Below, piece by piece: positions 51,056 to 60,234 of a DNA stretch of 64,000 nt. Position numbers and translations under genes: made by a program. Each line of letters opens with the position of its first letter. The first letter of the stretch is position 1. The notes under the pieces were generated by a model. The model was not told the DNA's origin. It saw nothing but the letters and a program-made list of their open reading frames with translations, and did no database searches. The DNA is from JBEVJK01 sp963791325 (GTDB lineage: Bacteria; Pseudomonadota; Alphaproteobacteria; Rhizobiales; Rhizobiaceae), in the NCBI GenBank assembly GCA_963791325.1, contig CAWBRU010000009.1, positions 1-64,000 of the forward strand, read 5' to 3'.

Positions 51056-52014
51056 GGCGGCGGCTGCGCCTCGCTGCGGGTCTGCTGATGGCGATCTGCG
51101 CCGGCCAGCCGGCCGGGGCGCTCGCCGCGTCCGACGTCCTGATCGACGGTTTCGATCACGACGGCTTCGCCGAAGGCGGCGGCCTCTATTACAAGAAGAA
51201 TTTCGAGCAGAGCGCGGGCAGCCTGGCCTTTCAGAGCAAGGTCACCCATGAGGGCGCGGGGGCGTTGAAGCTGAGCGTCAGGCCGATCTGCCCGAAGGAT
51301 CAGGATTCCTGCAGCGAACGGGCGGAGATTTGGGAGAAGCCGACCCTGCGCGTGCCCTATGATCAGGGCGTCTGGTACGGCTTCGCGGTGAAATTCGCCG
51401 AGCCGATCCCGACCGACGATCACCGCTATCTGATTGCCCAATGGAAGCGTGAAATCGACGCCGGCGCGGAGGGCGACTTCAGTCCGTTCTTTGCCCTGCG
51501 GCTGCGCAACGGCCAGCTGTTCGCCACCGTCGAGACCAACTACATCGCGCCGCAGGGCAAAGCCAAGCCGGGCGCCGGCGGCGTCTGCCCGGACCGCGGC
51601 ACGCGGGTATGGCTGCGGCCTCAATCCAACCAGATGCGCGCACTGGTCGCTGCCGATCCAGGCTGGACGGTCGAAGACGGCAGCCTGTTCAAGGATTGCA
51701 CCGCCGCCATCGAGGTCATCGATCGCGGCAACCCCCTGCCCGCGCCTCAGTCGGGCTGGATCGATTTCGTCGTCTACACCAGGCCCGGACCGGACGGCTC
51801 GGGCCTGATCGAGCTGTTTGCCAACGGCAAGCCGGTGGTCACCGTGAAGGGCCATATCGGCCACGCCGACAACGGGCTGGGCAAGAACCAGTACTTCAAG
51901 TTCGGCCCCTATCGCGCCGGCCACGACGGCGAATGGACGCTCTATTACGACGACTTCCGCCGTTCGCCGCGCTGCGAGGACGTGCTCAAAGGCGGCGGCT
52001 GCCCGCCCCTCTGA
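51052..52014 (+). CDS. Secreted polysaccharide lyase (heparin lyase I-like jelly roll), 320 aa
   Basis: A Sec signal peptide (about 1-26, ending ALA-AS) precedes a jelly-roll domain: SKVTHEGAGALKLSVRPICPKDQDSCSERAEIW, PYDQGVWYGFAVKFAEPIPTDDHRYLIAQWKRE, SGWIDFVVYTRPGPDGSGLIELFANGKPVVTVKGHIGHADN and GKNQYFKFGPYRAGHDGEWTLYYDDFRR. This order (charged RAEI, WK, KFGxYR) matches the Polysacc_lyase family that includes heparin and glucuronan lyases. It probably acts in the periplasm on an acidic glycan. The start overlaps the cyclase stop. Substrate is inference. Confidence 0.82.
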   Translation: MRRRLRLAAGLLMAICAGQPAGALAASDVLIDGFDHDGFAEGGGLYYKKNFEQSAGSLAFQSKVTHEGAGALKLSVRPICPKDQDSCSERAEIWEKPTLRVPYDQGVWYGFAVKFAEPIPTDDHRYLIAQWKREIDAGAEGDFSPFFALRLRNGQLFATVETNYIAPQGKAKPGAGGVCPDRGTRVWLRPQSNQMRALVAADPGWTVEDGSLFKDCTAAIEVIDRGNPLPAPQSGWIDFVVYTRPGPDGSGLIELFANGKPVVTVKGHIGHADNGLGKNQYFKFGPYRAGHDGEWTLYYDDFRRSPRCEDVLKGGGCPPL

Positions 52015-52149
52015 CCCCCGCTCACTCCGGCCTCAAATGTCGAGGCTTTGCAACGCACATGGTCTAGGCACGTTATAGCTCGTGCGATAGTGTTCCTCCA
52101 TGGGCGAGGCCGAGTACAATGGCCGCCGGGCACCGGGGATGCCAATGGG

Positions 52150-54042
52150 ATGAGTTCAGGCACCGATCTGTTGCGGATTGAGGACCTCGGCATCTCGTTT
52201 GCCATCCTTGGCGGCCCGATCCACGCGGTGAGGCAGGCCAGTCTGCGCGTGCTCCCCGGAAAGGTGACCGCTCTGGTCGGCGAATCCGGATCCGGCAAGT
52301 CGGTGATCAGCCAATCGGTGATGGGGATCTTGCCGCGGACCGCGCACGTGCGCGGCCGCATCCTGTTCACCGACCCGGCCGACGGCAAGACCACCGACGT
52401 CTTGCAGCTGCCCCGCGACGGCGAGGAGATCCGGGCGCTGCGCGGCAGCCGTATCGGCAAGATCTTCCAGGAGCCGATGACCTCGCTGTCGCCGCTCCAC
52501 ACCATCGGCAACCAGGTCAGCGAAGTCCTGAAGATCCACGCCGATATGAGCTATGACGAGCGGCGGGCCAAGACCGAGGAGATGCTCGGGCTGGTCGGCT
52601 TTCCGAACCCGCACCGCGCCTACGACATGTACCCGTTCGAGCTGTCGGGCGGGCTGAGGCAGCGCGCCATGATCGCCATGGCGCTGATCTGCCGCCCGGC
52701 GCTGTTGATCGCCGACGAGCCGACCACGGCGCTCGACGTCACGATTCAGGCGCAGATCCTCCTGCTGCTGCGCGAGTTGCAGACCAAGCTCAATATGTCG
52801 ATGCTCTTGATCACCCACGATCTCGGCGTGGTTGCCAATGTCGCCGACGAGGTGGCGGTGATCTATCACGGCGAGATCATGGAGGCCGGCACCGTCACCG
52901 ATATCTTCCGCCACCCGACCCATCCCTATCTCAAGGCGCTGATGGCGGCGGTGCCGCACTTCGACATGAAGCCCGGCGAGCGGCTGAAGGCATTGCGCGA
53001 GGTCCCGGTCAACGTCAAGAACCTGCTCGGCAACGGCAAGGCCGGCGGCCAGCCAGGGCGCCGCGCCGAGGTGCTGCTCGAGGTGCGCAACCTGTCGAAG
53101 TCGTTCACCACGCGCAAATCCGGCTGGTTCGGCAAGGGCACTGCGGTCGGCGTGCGCGCCGTCGACGATGTCAGCTTCGACATCCGCCGCGGCGAGTGCC
53201 TCGGCCTGGTCGGCGAAAGCGGCTGCGGCAAGACCACGGTGAGCAAGATCCTGATGCGCGCGATCACGCCCGACAGCGGCTCGGTCGTCTACAACGGCCC
53301 CCGCGGGCCGATCAACACGCTCGCCGCCGAAGGCGCCGAGCTGCGCGAATTGCGCGCCAGGATTCAGATGGTGTTCCAGGACCCCGTGTCGTCGCTGTCG
53401 CCGCGGATGACGATCCAGAACATCCTCTCCGAGCCGCTGGAAATCCATGACCGCGGCGATGCCCGCTCGCGCCAGGAGACGGTCTATGCGCTGATGCAGG
53501 CGATCGGCCTCGATCGGCGTTACGTCAACCGCTACCCGCACAGCTTCTCGGGCGGCCAGCGGCAGCGGATCGGCATTGCGCGGGCCCTTGCGCTGGGGCC
53601 GGATTTGCTCATCTGCGATGAGCCCGTGTCTGCGCTCGACGTTTCGGTTCAGGCACAAATTCTTAATCTCCTCAAGGATTTGCAGAAGGAACTTGGACTC
53701 ACTTATCTGTTCATTTCCCACAATCTGGCGGTGGTCGACTACATGGCCGACCGGATTGCGGTGATGTTTGGCGGGCGCATCGTCGAGCTCGCCCCGCGCG
53801 AAATCCTGCTGCGCAAGCCGGTTCATCCCTACACCAAGTCGCTGCTGGCGGCGGTGCCGTTCCCGGACCTCGACCGGCCGCTCGATTTCGGCACCCTGCA
53901 GAAGGGCGCCACCGACTGGCGCAAATGGGCGCCGCAGTTCCAGAGCGGCGATTCGGGCAGCGACCTGTCCCCGGCCGACCTCGGCGGCGGCCATTTCGTG
54001 CTAGCCCGCCGATCCGCCGACGTCAGGGAGTTGCGGCCATGA
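52150..54042 (+). CDS. Peptide ABC importer ATPase, two fused domains (Dpp/Opp/Yej type), 630 aa
   Basis: Two complete nucleotide-binding domains lie in tandem. The first has Walker A GESGSGKS, signature LSGGLRQR and Walker B LLIADEPTTALD. The second has GESGCGKT, FSGGQRQR and LLICDEPVSALD. Each ends with the oligopeptide-type C-terminal tail (HPTHPYLKALMAAVPHFD; KPVHPYTKSLLAAVPFPD). This equals a DppD-DppF or YejF fusion and powers uptake of peptides. I chose ATG 52150. It overlaps the binding-protein gene (ATGA), heading the operon ATPase, binding protein, permease, permease. Confidence 0.94.
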   Translation: MSSGTDLLRIEDLGISFAILGGPIHAVRQASLRVLPGKVTALVGESGSGKSVISQSVMGILPRTAHVRGRILFTDPADGKTTDVLQLPRDGEEIRALRGSRIGKIFQEPMTSLSPLHTIGNQVSEVLKIHADMSYDERRAKTEEMLGLVGFPNPHRAYDMYPFELSGGLRQRAMIAMALICRPALLIADEPTTALDVTIQAQILLLLRELQTKLNMSMLLITHDLGVVANVADEVAVIYHGEIMEAGTVTDIFRHPTHPYLKALMAAVPHFDMKPGERLKALREVPVNVKNLLGNGKAGGQPGRRAEVLLEVRNLSKSFTTRKSGWFGKGTAVGVRAVDDVSFDIRRGECLGLVGESGCGKTTVSKILMRAITPDSGSVVYNGPRGPINTLAAEGAELRELRARIQMVFQDPVSSLSPRMTIQNILSEPLEIHDRGDARSRQETVYALMQAIGLDRRYVNRYPHSFSGGQRQRIGIARALALGPDLLICDEPVSALDVSVQAQILNLLKDLQKELGLTYLFISHNLAVVDYMADRIAVMFGGRIVELAPREILLRKPVHPYTKSLLAAVPFPDLDRPLDFGTLQKGATDWRKWAPQFQSGDSGSDLSPADLGGGHFVLARRSADVRELRP

Positions 54043-55946
54043 TCACCCGGCGTCGCGCATTGGGGTTGATGGCTGCCGTGGTGGCAGCCCCGAGAGTTGC
54101 CCACGCCGCGTCCGCCGAACCCGATTTCCTCAAGGACAAGCTCGCCGCCAACCAGCTGCCGCCGATGTCGGAGCGGCTGCCGAAGGCGCCGCGGGTGATC
54201 AATGTCGCCGCGCTCGGACGTCAGCCCGGGCACTATGGCGGCGAGTGCCGAACCCTGATCGGCAGCCAGAAGGATATCCGCGTCATGACCATCTACGGTT
54301 ATACGCGGCTGGTCGGCTACGATCAGAATCTGCGCTTCACCGCGGACGTCCTCGAAAGCTACCAGTCGGAGGGCGACCGCATCTTCACCTTCAAGCTCCG
54401 CGACGGCCACAAATGGTCGGACGGCAGTCCGCTGACCACGGAAGACTTCCGCTACACCTGGGAAGACGTGTTTCTCAACGAGGATCTGCAGTCCGGCGGC
54501 GTGCCGCGGGCGCTGCTGGTCGACGGCAAGCCGCCGAAATTCGAGATCGTCGACCCGCTCACCGTTCGCTACGGCTGGGACGCGCCCAATCCCGATTTCC
54601 TGCCCAGCATCGCTGCCCCGCAGCCGATCAGCCTGGTCATGCCTGCGGCCTACATGAAGCAGTTCCACGAGAAGTACCAGGACAAGGATAAGCTCAAGGC
54701 GTTGATGAAGAAGAACAAGGCCAAGAAGTGGACGGCCTTGCACCTCAAGATGTCGCGCCAATATCGGCCGGAGAACCCCGAGCTGCCGATGCTCGACCCG
54801 TGGTGCAACACCACCAAGCCGCCGGCCGAGCAGTTCGTCTTCGACCGCAACCCGTTCTTCCACCGGGTCGACGAGAACGGCGTGCAGCTGCCTTACATCG
54901 ATCGCTTCATCCTGAACATCAGCTCGTCCGCCATCATCGCCGCCAAGACCGGCGCCGGCGAGAGCGATCTGCAGGCGATGGGCATCGACTTCACCGACTA
55001 TGCCTTCCTGAAGGACGCCGAGAAGCGCTACCCGGTGCGGGTCGCGCTGTGGAAGCGCACGCTCGGCTCGCGGCTGGCGCTGTTGCCCAATCTGAACACC
55101 GCCGACCCGCAGTGGAAACCGCTGCTGCGCGACGTGCGCATGCGCCGGGCGCTGTCGCTGGCGATCAACCGCGAGGAAATCAACAAAGCGGTGTTCTACG
55201 GACTGGGCAAGGAGAGCGCCGACACGGTGCTCCCTGAAAGTCCCCTCTACAAGCCGGAATTCGCGCAGGCCTGGGTCGCCTGGGATCCGGATCAGGCCAA
55301 CGAGCTGCTCGACGAGCTCGGCCTCACCGGCCGCGACGATGACGGCATCCGGCTGCTGGGCGACGGCCGCTCGGCCCAGGTGGTGGTCGAGACCGCCGGC
55401 GAAAGCACGCTGGAGACCGATGTGCTCGAACTGGTCACCGACCATTGGCGCCAGGTCGGCATCGCCCTGTTCATCCGCACCTCGCAGCGCGATGTGTTCC
55501 GCAGCCGGGCGATGGCCGGCGAGATCATGATGTCGATGTGGTCGGGCATCGACAATGGGGTACCGACGGCCGACATGAATCCCGGCGCGCTGGCGCCGAC
55601 GATGGGCGATCAGCTGCAATGGCCGCTGTGGGGCTCCTATTATGAATCCAACGGCCAGGTCGGCGAGCAGCCCGACCTGGCGGAAGCCGCCAAGCTGGTC
55701 GAGCTGGTCAAGCAATGGCGCCGCTCGCCCGTGCATGACGAACGCGCAGCAGTGTGGACCGAGATGCTCGGCATCTACACCCAGCAGGTGTTTTCGATCG
55801 GCATCGTCAACGGCACGCAGCAGCCGGTGCTGTGCGCGGCGCGGATGAAGAACTTGCCCGGCGATGCCCTCTATGGGTTCGAGCCGACAAGCTATTTCGG
55901 GGTCTACCTTCCCGATACGTTCTGGCTCGACAACCGCGAGGCTTGA
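54039..55946 (+). CDS. Peptide ABC importer substrate-binding protein, Tat-type signal, 635 aa
   Basis: The N-terminus TRRRALGLMAAVVAAPRVAHAA is a twin-arginine-type signal, predicting export in folded form. The mature protein is an SBP_bac_5 (family 5) binding protein: YGYTRLVGYDQNLRFTADVLESYQSEGDRIFTFKLRDGHKWSDGSPLTTEDFRYTWEDV is the signature region, and LRDVRMRRALSLAINREEINKAVFYG the hinge part. It is longer than DppA/OppA (about 530), with an inserted Lys-rich segment (KYQDKDKLKALMKKNKAKKW). The ligand is probably a peptide or similar compound. The next gene starts four bases after its stop region. Confidence 0.93.
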   Translation: MITRRRALGLMAAVVAAPRVAHAASAEPDFLKDKLAANQLPPMSERLPKAPRVINVAALGRQPGHYGGECRTLIGSQKDIRVMTIYGYTRLVGYDQNLRFTADVLESYQSEGDRIFTFKLRDGHKWSDGSPLTTEDFRYTWEDVFLNEDLQSGGVPRALLVDGKPPKFEIVDPLTVRYGWDAPNPDFLPSIAAPQPISLVMPAAYMKQFHEKYQDKDKLKALMKKNKAKKWTALHLKMSRQYRPENPELPMLDPWCNTTKPPAEQFVFDRNPFFHRVDENGVQLPYIDRFILNISSSAIIAAKTGAGESDLQAMGIDFTDYAFLKDAEKRYPVRVALWKRTLGSRLALLPNLNTADPQWKPLLRDVRMRRALSLAINREEINKAVFYGLGKESADTVLPESPLYKPEFAQAWVAWDPDQANELLDELGLTGRDDDGIRLLGDGRSAQVVVETAGESTLETDVLELVTDHWRQVGIALFIRTSQRDVFRSRAMAGEIMMSMWSGIDNGVPTADMNPGALAPTMGDQLQWPLWGSYYESNGQVGEQPDLAEAAKLVELVKQWRRSPVHDERAAVWTEMLGIYTQQVFSIGIVNGTQQPVLCAARMKNLPGDALYGFEPTSYFGVYLPDTFWLDNREA

Positions 55947-55949
55947 GGC

Positions 55950-56948
55950 GTGCTCCGTTACATCCTCTGGCGCATTGCGGTGATGGTGCCGACCCTTTTG
56001 ATCATCTCGGCGCTGGTGTTCACCATCATCGAACTGCCGCCGGGCGATTATTTCGAAAGCTATGCCGCCGAGCTGCGCGCCCAGGGCGAGAACGTCGACA
56101 TGGATCAGCTCAACGCGCTCCGCGCCGAGTACGGTTTCGACAAGCCGCCGGTGATCCGCTACTTCTACTGGGTCGCCGGCATGCTGCAGGGCGACTTCGG
56201 CTATTCCTTCGAATACCAGCTGCCGGTCACCGATGTCGTCGGCGACCGCATGTGGCTCACCGTTCTGGTGTCGTTCGTCACCATTCTCTTCACCTGGCTG
56301 ATCGCGTTCCCGATCGGCATGTATTCGGCCACCCATCAGTACAGCTGGGGCGACTACGGGCTGACGTTCCTCGGCCTGCTCGGCATCGCCATCCCCAATT
56401 TCATGCTGGCGCTGATTCTGATGTATTTCGCCAATATCTGGTTCGGCACCTCGATCGGCCATCTGATGGACCAGAAGTTCCTCGGCGAACCGATGAGTTG
56501 GGCCAAGGCCAAATCCATTCTCGAGCATCTGTGGATTCCCGTAGTCATCGTCGGCACGGCCGGCACCGCTGGAATGATCCGGCGCCTGCGCGCCAATCTG
56601 CTCGACGAATTGCAGAAGCAGTATGTGATGACGGCCCGTGCCAAGGGGCTGCATCCGTTCAAAACGCTGGTCAAATACCCGCTGCGCATGTCGCTCAACT
56701 TCTTCATGTCGGACATCGGCTCGATCCTGCCGGCGATCATTTCGGGCGCCGAGATCACCGCCATCGTGCTGTCGCTCGAGACCACCGGTCCGATGCTGAT
56801 CAAGGCGCTGCAGAGCCAGGACATGTATCTGGCCGGCTCGTTCCTGATGTTTCTGGCGTTCCTCACCGTCATCGGTGTGCTGATTTCGGATCTGGCGCTC
56901 GCCATCCTTGATCCGCGCATCCGCCTGCAGGGCGGCAGCACCAAATGA
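55950..56948 (+). CDS. Peptide ABC importer permease, DppB/YejB type, 332 aa
   Basis: The start LRYILWRIAVMVPTLLIISALVFTIIELPPGDYFESY is the conserved first helix of DppB/OppB/YejB permeases. Further helices and the cytoplasmic EAA-like loop (ELQKQYVMTARAKGLHPFKTLVKYPLRMSLNFF) follow. It forms half of the inner-membrane channel with the next gene. GTG 55950 is the start, just behind the binding-protein gene, and its end overlaps the next permease start (ATGA at 56945-56948). Confidence 0.93.
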   Translation: MLRYILWRIAVMVPTLLIISALVFTIIELPPGDYFESYAAELRAQGENVDMDQLNALRAEYGFDKPPVIRYFYWVAGMLQGDFGYSFEYQLPVTDVVGDRMWLTVLVSFVTILFTWLIAFPIGMYSATHQYSWGDYGLTFLGLLGIAIPNFMLALILMYFANIWFGTSIGHLMDQKFLGEPMSWAKAKSILEHLWIPVVIVGTAGTAGMIRRLRANLLDELQKQYVMTARAKGLHPFKTLVKYPLRMSLNFFMSDIGSILPAIISGAEITAIVLSLETTGPMLIKALQSQDMYLAGSFLMFLAFLTVIGVLISDLALAILDPRIRLQGGSTK

Positions 56949-58141
56949 ACTCACCGCTGCCCCCCACCAAGTCGCCGCTGCCGTCGCCGGGCGCGCCGCT
57001 CGCCCACTTCGTCTCGGCCGCGCCCTTCGACCCCCTGTCGGTCGAGGCGATGACCGAGGAGCAGTCGCGCGTCTACCAGGCCTCGCAGCTCAGGCTGATG
57101 TGGTGGAAGTTCAAGCGCCACCGGCTGGCGATGGCCTCGGCGATCTTTCTGGCAGCGCTCTACGCGATGATCCTCGTCTGCGAGGTGCTGGCGCCCTACA
57201 ATCTGCACACCCGCAACATGGATTTCATCTACACGCCGCCGCAGCGCGTCCGGCTCTTCCACGACGGCAGCTTCGTCGGGCCGTTCGTCTATGGCCGCAC
57301 GATGACGCTCGACATGGACACGCTGAAGCGGGTCTATGCCGACAACCGGGACGAAGTGCAGAAGATCCGCTTCTTCTGCCGCGGCGATCGCTACCGATTC
57401 TGGGGCCTGTTCGATAGCGACTTTCATCTGGTCTGCCCGGCCGAGAACGGCCAGATGTTCCTGCTCGGCACCGATAGGCTTGGCCGCGACGTGCTCTCGC
57501 GCATCATCTACGGCGCCCGCATCTCGCTGACCATCGGCCTGATCGGCATTACCTTCTCCTTCATCCTCGGCATCGTCATCGGCGGACTGGCGGGCTACCA
57601 TGGCGGCGTGATCGACCTGGTCGTCCAGCGCATCATCGAGGTGCTGCAATCGATCCCGAGCATCCCGCTGTGGATGGCGCTGGGCGCGATCATGCCGGTC
57701 ACCTGGAGTCCGATCGTCATCTATTTCGGCATTACCATGATCCTCGGCCTGCTCGATTGGACCGGCCTGGCGCGCGCGGTGCGCTCCAAGCTGTTGGCCC
57801 TGCGCGAGGAGGACTACGTGCTGGCCGCCCAGCTGATGGGCGCGCGGCCGAGCCGCATCATCGGCCGCCACCTGATCCCCGGCTTCATGTCGCATCTGAT
57901 CGCCACCGCCACCATCGCGGTGCCGGGCATGATCCTCGGCGAGACCGCGCTGAGCTTCCTTGGACTGGGCCTCAGGCCACCGATCACCAGCTGGGGCATC
58001 CTGCTCACCGAGGCGCGGGGGGTGAGCACGATCGCCTTCTATCCGTGGCTGTTGTTCCCGATGATCCCGGTGATCCTCGTCATTCTCGCCTTCAATTTCA
58101 TGGGCGATGGCCTGCGCGACGCCGCGGACCCCTACAAATAG
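56945..58141 (+). CDS. Peptide ABC importer permease, DppC/YejE type, 398 aa
   Basis: An N-terminal cytoplasmic tail of about 55 residues precedes the first helix (HRLAMASAIFLAALYAMILVCEVLAPY). A long periplasmic loop follows (about 85-165, with FCRGDRYRFWGLF) as in YejE proteins, then the DppC core LGTDRLGRDVLSRIIYGARISLTIGLIGI, the EAA loop LREEDYVLAAQLMGARPSRIIGRHLIPG and ALSFLGLGLRPPITSWGILL. The extra loop makes it about 100 residues longer than E. coli DppC. It completes the importer. Confidence 0.93.
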   Translation: MNSPLPPTKSPLPSPGAPLAHFVSAAPFDPLSVEAMTEEQSRVYQASQLRLMWWKFKRHRLAMASAIFLAALYAMILVCEVLAPYNLHTRNMDFIYTPPQRVRLFHDGSFVGPFVYGRTMTLDMDTLKRVYADNRDEVQKIRFFCRGDRYRFWGLFDSDFHLVCPAENGQMFLLGTDRLGRDVLSRIIYGARISLTIGLIGITFSFILGIVIGGLAGYHGGVIDLVVQRIIEVLQSIPSIPLWMALGAIMPVTWSPIVIYFGITMILGLLDWTGLARAVRSKLLALREEDYVLAAQLMGARPSRIIGRHLIPGFMSHLIATATIAVPGMILGETALSFLGLGLRPPITSWGILLTEARGVSTIAFYPWLLFPMIPVILVILAFNFMGDGLRDAADPYK

Positions 58142-58220
58142 GTCTCCACGCCGCCAAGGCTCAAACCGTACCGCCGCTTGGAACAAGCGGCGACCTGCCG
58201 GACAGTCTATCCTGAGCGCC

Positions 58221-58700
58221 ATGAGTCGCCTCGACAGCTTCATCCGCCGCCTCGGCGCGCAGCGCAACGTGCTCAACGCGGTGGCGCAGCGGATTGCTGC
58301 GATCGATGGGCCCGTGCTGGAGCTCGGCCTCGGCAATGGCCGCACCTACGATCATCTGCGCGAGCTGATGCCGGCGCGGCGCATCATCGCGTTCGACCGG
58401 GTCTGCGCTGCCCACCGGCTGTCGATGCCCGCCCCCGAGGACCTGGTGCTGGGCGAGATCCGCGAGACCGCCCCCCGCCTGGCCGGCATCGCCGCCGCGC
58501 TGCTGCACGCCGACATCGGCACCGGCTATGAGGACCAGGACCTGCTGACCCTGTCCTGGTTGCCGGAGCTTGCCGCCCGGCTGGTGAAGCCCGGCGGCAT
58601 CGTCGCCAGCGGCCTACCGCTGGTGCACCCGCTGCTGGCGCCCGAACCCCTGCCCCACGCGGTGCGCAAGGAGCGCTATTTCATCTACCGGCGCGGCTGA
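58221..58700 (+). CDS. Class I SAM-dependent methyltransferase-like protein, 159 aa
   Basis: Short Rossmann protein with the SAM-binding start GPVLELGLGNGRTYDHLRELMPARRIIAFDRVCAAH (GxGxG-like loop and acidic residue after strand 2). Strand 4 is ALLHADIGTGYEDQDLLTLSWLPELAARLVKPGGIVASGLPL. It lacks a C-terminal substrate domain. The substrate is unknown. It lies 79 bases after the permease and may or may not share that transcript. A bidirectional hairpin follows. Confidence 0.75.
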   Translation: MSRLDSFIRRLGAQRNVLNAVAQRIAAIDGPVLELGLGNGRTYDHLRELMPARRIIAFDRVCAAHRLSMPAPEDLVLGEIRETAPRLAGIAAALLHADIGTGYEDQDLLTLSWLPELAARLVKPGGIVASGLPLVHPLLAPEPLPHAVRKERYFIYRRG

Positions 58701-58712
58701 ACGCGGCGGCAG

Positions 58713-58735
58713 GCGCCGGCAAAAGCCGCCGGCGC
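58713..58735. terminator. Bidirectional hairpin between convergent genes
   Basis: GCGCCGGC (58713-58720) pairs with GCCGGCGC (58728-58735) over a 7-base loop. It lies between the convergent methyltransferase gene and the cyclase gene. There is no long T-run on either side, so it is a GC-hairpin candidate only. Confidence 0.5.
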
Positions 58736-58812
58736 TCCCTGCGTGAAAGGAACGGGCGGCCGAACCGGCAGCTCCGGCCTGCTCCTCGATTGGCCCGCCA
58801 TGCGGCACCGCC

Positions 58813-60234
58813 TCAAGGAATGGTGAACACCGGAATCTCCCGTGCGATCCCGCGCAGCGAAGCATTGTGCGAGACCGGCACCAGCTGCTCGGACTTCAGC
58901 AGCTCCTGCGCCTGGCGATCGTCGACCACCGCCCCGGTGACGAAGATCGCCGACGAATCGGCCAGATCCTGGACCCGGGAGGCGATGTTGACCGTCTGGC
59001 CGAAATAGTCCTGACGTTCGTTCATCGTCACGGCGATGCACGGCCCGGAATGGACGCCGATCTTCAGCATCAGATCCTCGCGCCCGCTCCGCTCGTTGAG
59101 ATCGTTCATCGCCCGACGCATCCTGAGCGCCGCGGCGATCGCCCGGTCGGGCGTCGGGAAGGTCGCCATCACGGCGTCGCCGATGGTCTTGACGACGGCT
59201 CCGGCGTCGGCCGCGACGATCTCGTTCAGCACCTGGAAATGCGCGCGCACCATGTCGAAGGCGACGAGATCGCCGACCCGCTCGTAGAGCGCGGTCGAGG
59301 CGCGCAGGTCGGTGAACAGGAAGGTCAGGCTGGTGATCTTCAGCCGCTGATCGACGTCGAGCGTATCGGTCCGGTAGAGGTCGCGGAACGTCTGGTTGGT
59401 GAGCAGCCTTTTGGCGGTGAGGAACGGCCGCCTTTGCCCCAGCATCGTGTGCAGCCCCTCCCCGGCGACGAACACCGTCGGCAGGACGCGCGTCTCGGTG
59501 CGGTTCTCCAGCGCAATGCGCAGCGGTCCGGGCCGCATCTGCAGGGTCTGGTTCTGCAGATGCTCGCGGTCGATGACCAGCGACACCGCCTGCCGTTCGC
59601 GGGTCGGCTCGCCCTTGACCTCGAGAAACTGCACGCAATGCGTCACCGGCTCGAAGATGATGCAGAACTCGGCCGGCAGCTGCAGCGAGATCGTGCCCTT
59701 CTCGCCCGGCGGCAGCTCGACGAAGTCGAGCGCGAAGCTGTCCATCGCGCGCGAGAAGTCCTCGCCATCGGGCAACGCGACGCCGGAACTCCAGTAGATC
59801 TGCCGGAAATACTCGTGCATCGGCAGCTCGTGCGGCGCGTGGGCGGCAATCCGCCGCACCCGCGGATTGACCGTGAAGGTGACCTCGACCATCTCGTCGA
59901 GCGTCGGCGTGTAGCCCTCGGCGCACAGCGAGCAGACATACTCCTCCTTGCGCACGCTCTTCAGGGTGGTGTTGCTGTCGAGCACGCCGCCGCAACCCGG
60001 GCAAAGCACGTTCCAGGAGAGATCGAACATGCCGACCTGGGCGGCGTGCAGGAACGTCGCCACGGTGCGCTCCTCGTCGAGCCCGTGCTCGGCCGCGAAC
60101 GCCAGCGCGTTGATGCGGGAAAGCTTGTAGTCAGGGGCCGAGGCGACGGTCTCCCGGATTGCCGTCAGAACCTCGCGATCGACGTCGGTGGTTTCTTTGA
60201 GAAGCGCGAAAAGCGCCTGAGCATCGTCTGTCAT
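58813..60234 (-). CDS. Class III nucleotide cyclase with N-terminal zinc-ribbon (DUF5939-like) region, 473 aa
   Basis: The N-terminal half holds a helical part and a zinc-ribbon pattern (CPGC at 78-81 and CSLC at 101-104). A beta-rich domain follows, as in alphaproteobacterial cyclases with a DUF5939-type region. The C-terminal cyclase domain begins LTFLFTDLRASTALYERVGD (metal Asp) and has VVKTIGDAVMATFPTPDRAIAAAL, IGVHSGPCIAVTMNERQDYFGQTVNIASRVQDLA. The metal and nucleotide-binding residues appear intact, and no membrane segment is present. I chose ATG 60234, which leaves a normal N-terminus; the open frame continues upstream without family similarity. Confidence 0.9.
   Translation of the reverse strand: MTDDAQALFALLKETTDVDREVLTAIRETVASAPDYKLSRINALAFAAEHGLDEERTVATFLHAAQVGMFDLSWNVLCPGCGGVLDSNTTLKSVRKEEYVCSLCAEGYTPTLDEMVEVTFTVNPRVRRIAAHAPHELPMHEYFRQIYWSSGVALPDGEDFSRAMDSFALDFVELPPGEKGTISLQLPAEFCIIFEPVTHCVQFLEVKGEPTRERQAVSLVIDREHLQNQTLQMRPGPLRIALENRTETRVLPTVFVAGEGLHTMLGQRRPFLTAKRLLTNQTFRDLYRTDTLDVDQRLKITSLTFLFTDLRASTALYERVGDLVAFDMVRAHFQVLNEIVAADAGAVVKTIGDAVMATFPTPDRAIAAALRMRRAMNDLNERSGREDLMLKIGVHSGPCIAVTMNERQDYFGQTVNIASRVQDLADSSAIFVTGAVVDDRQAQELLKSEQLVPVSHNASLRGIAREIPVFTIP

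Noticed and set aside
53829..56954. Long minus-strand open frame (about 1040 codons) opposite the peptide importer genes
   Set aside because: The plus strand encodes complete ABC importer proteins with all motifs; the antisense translation shows no recognisable domain.
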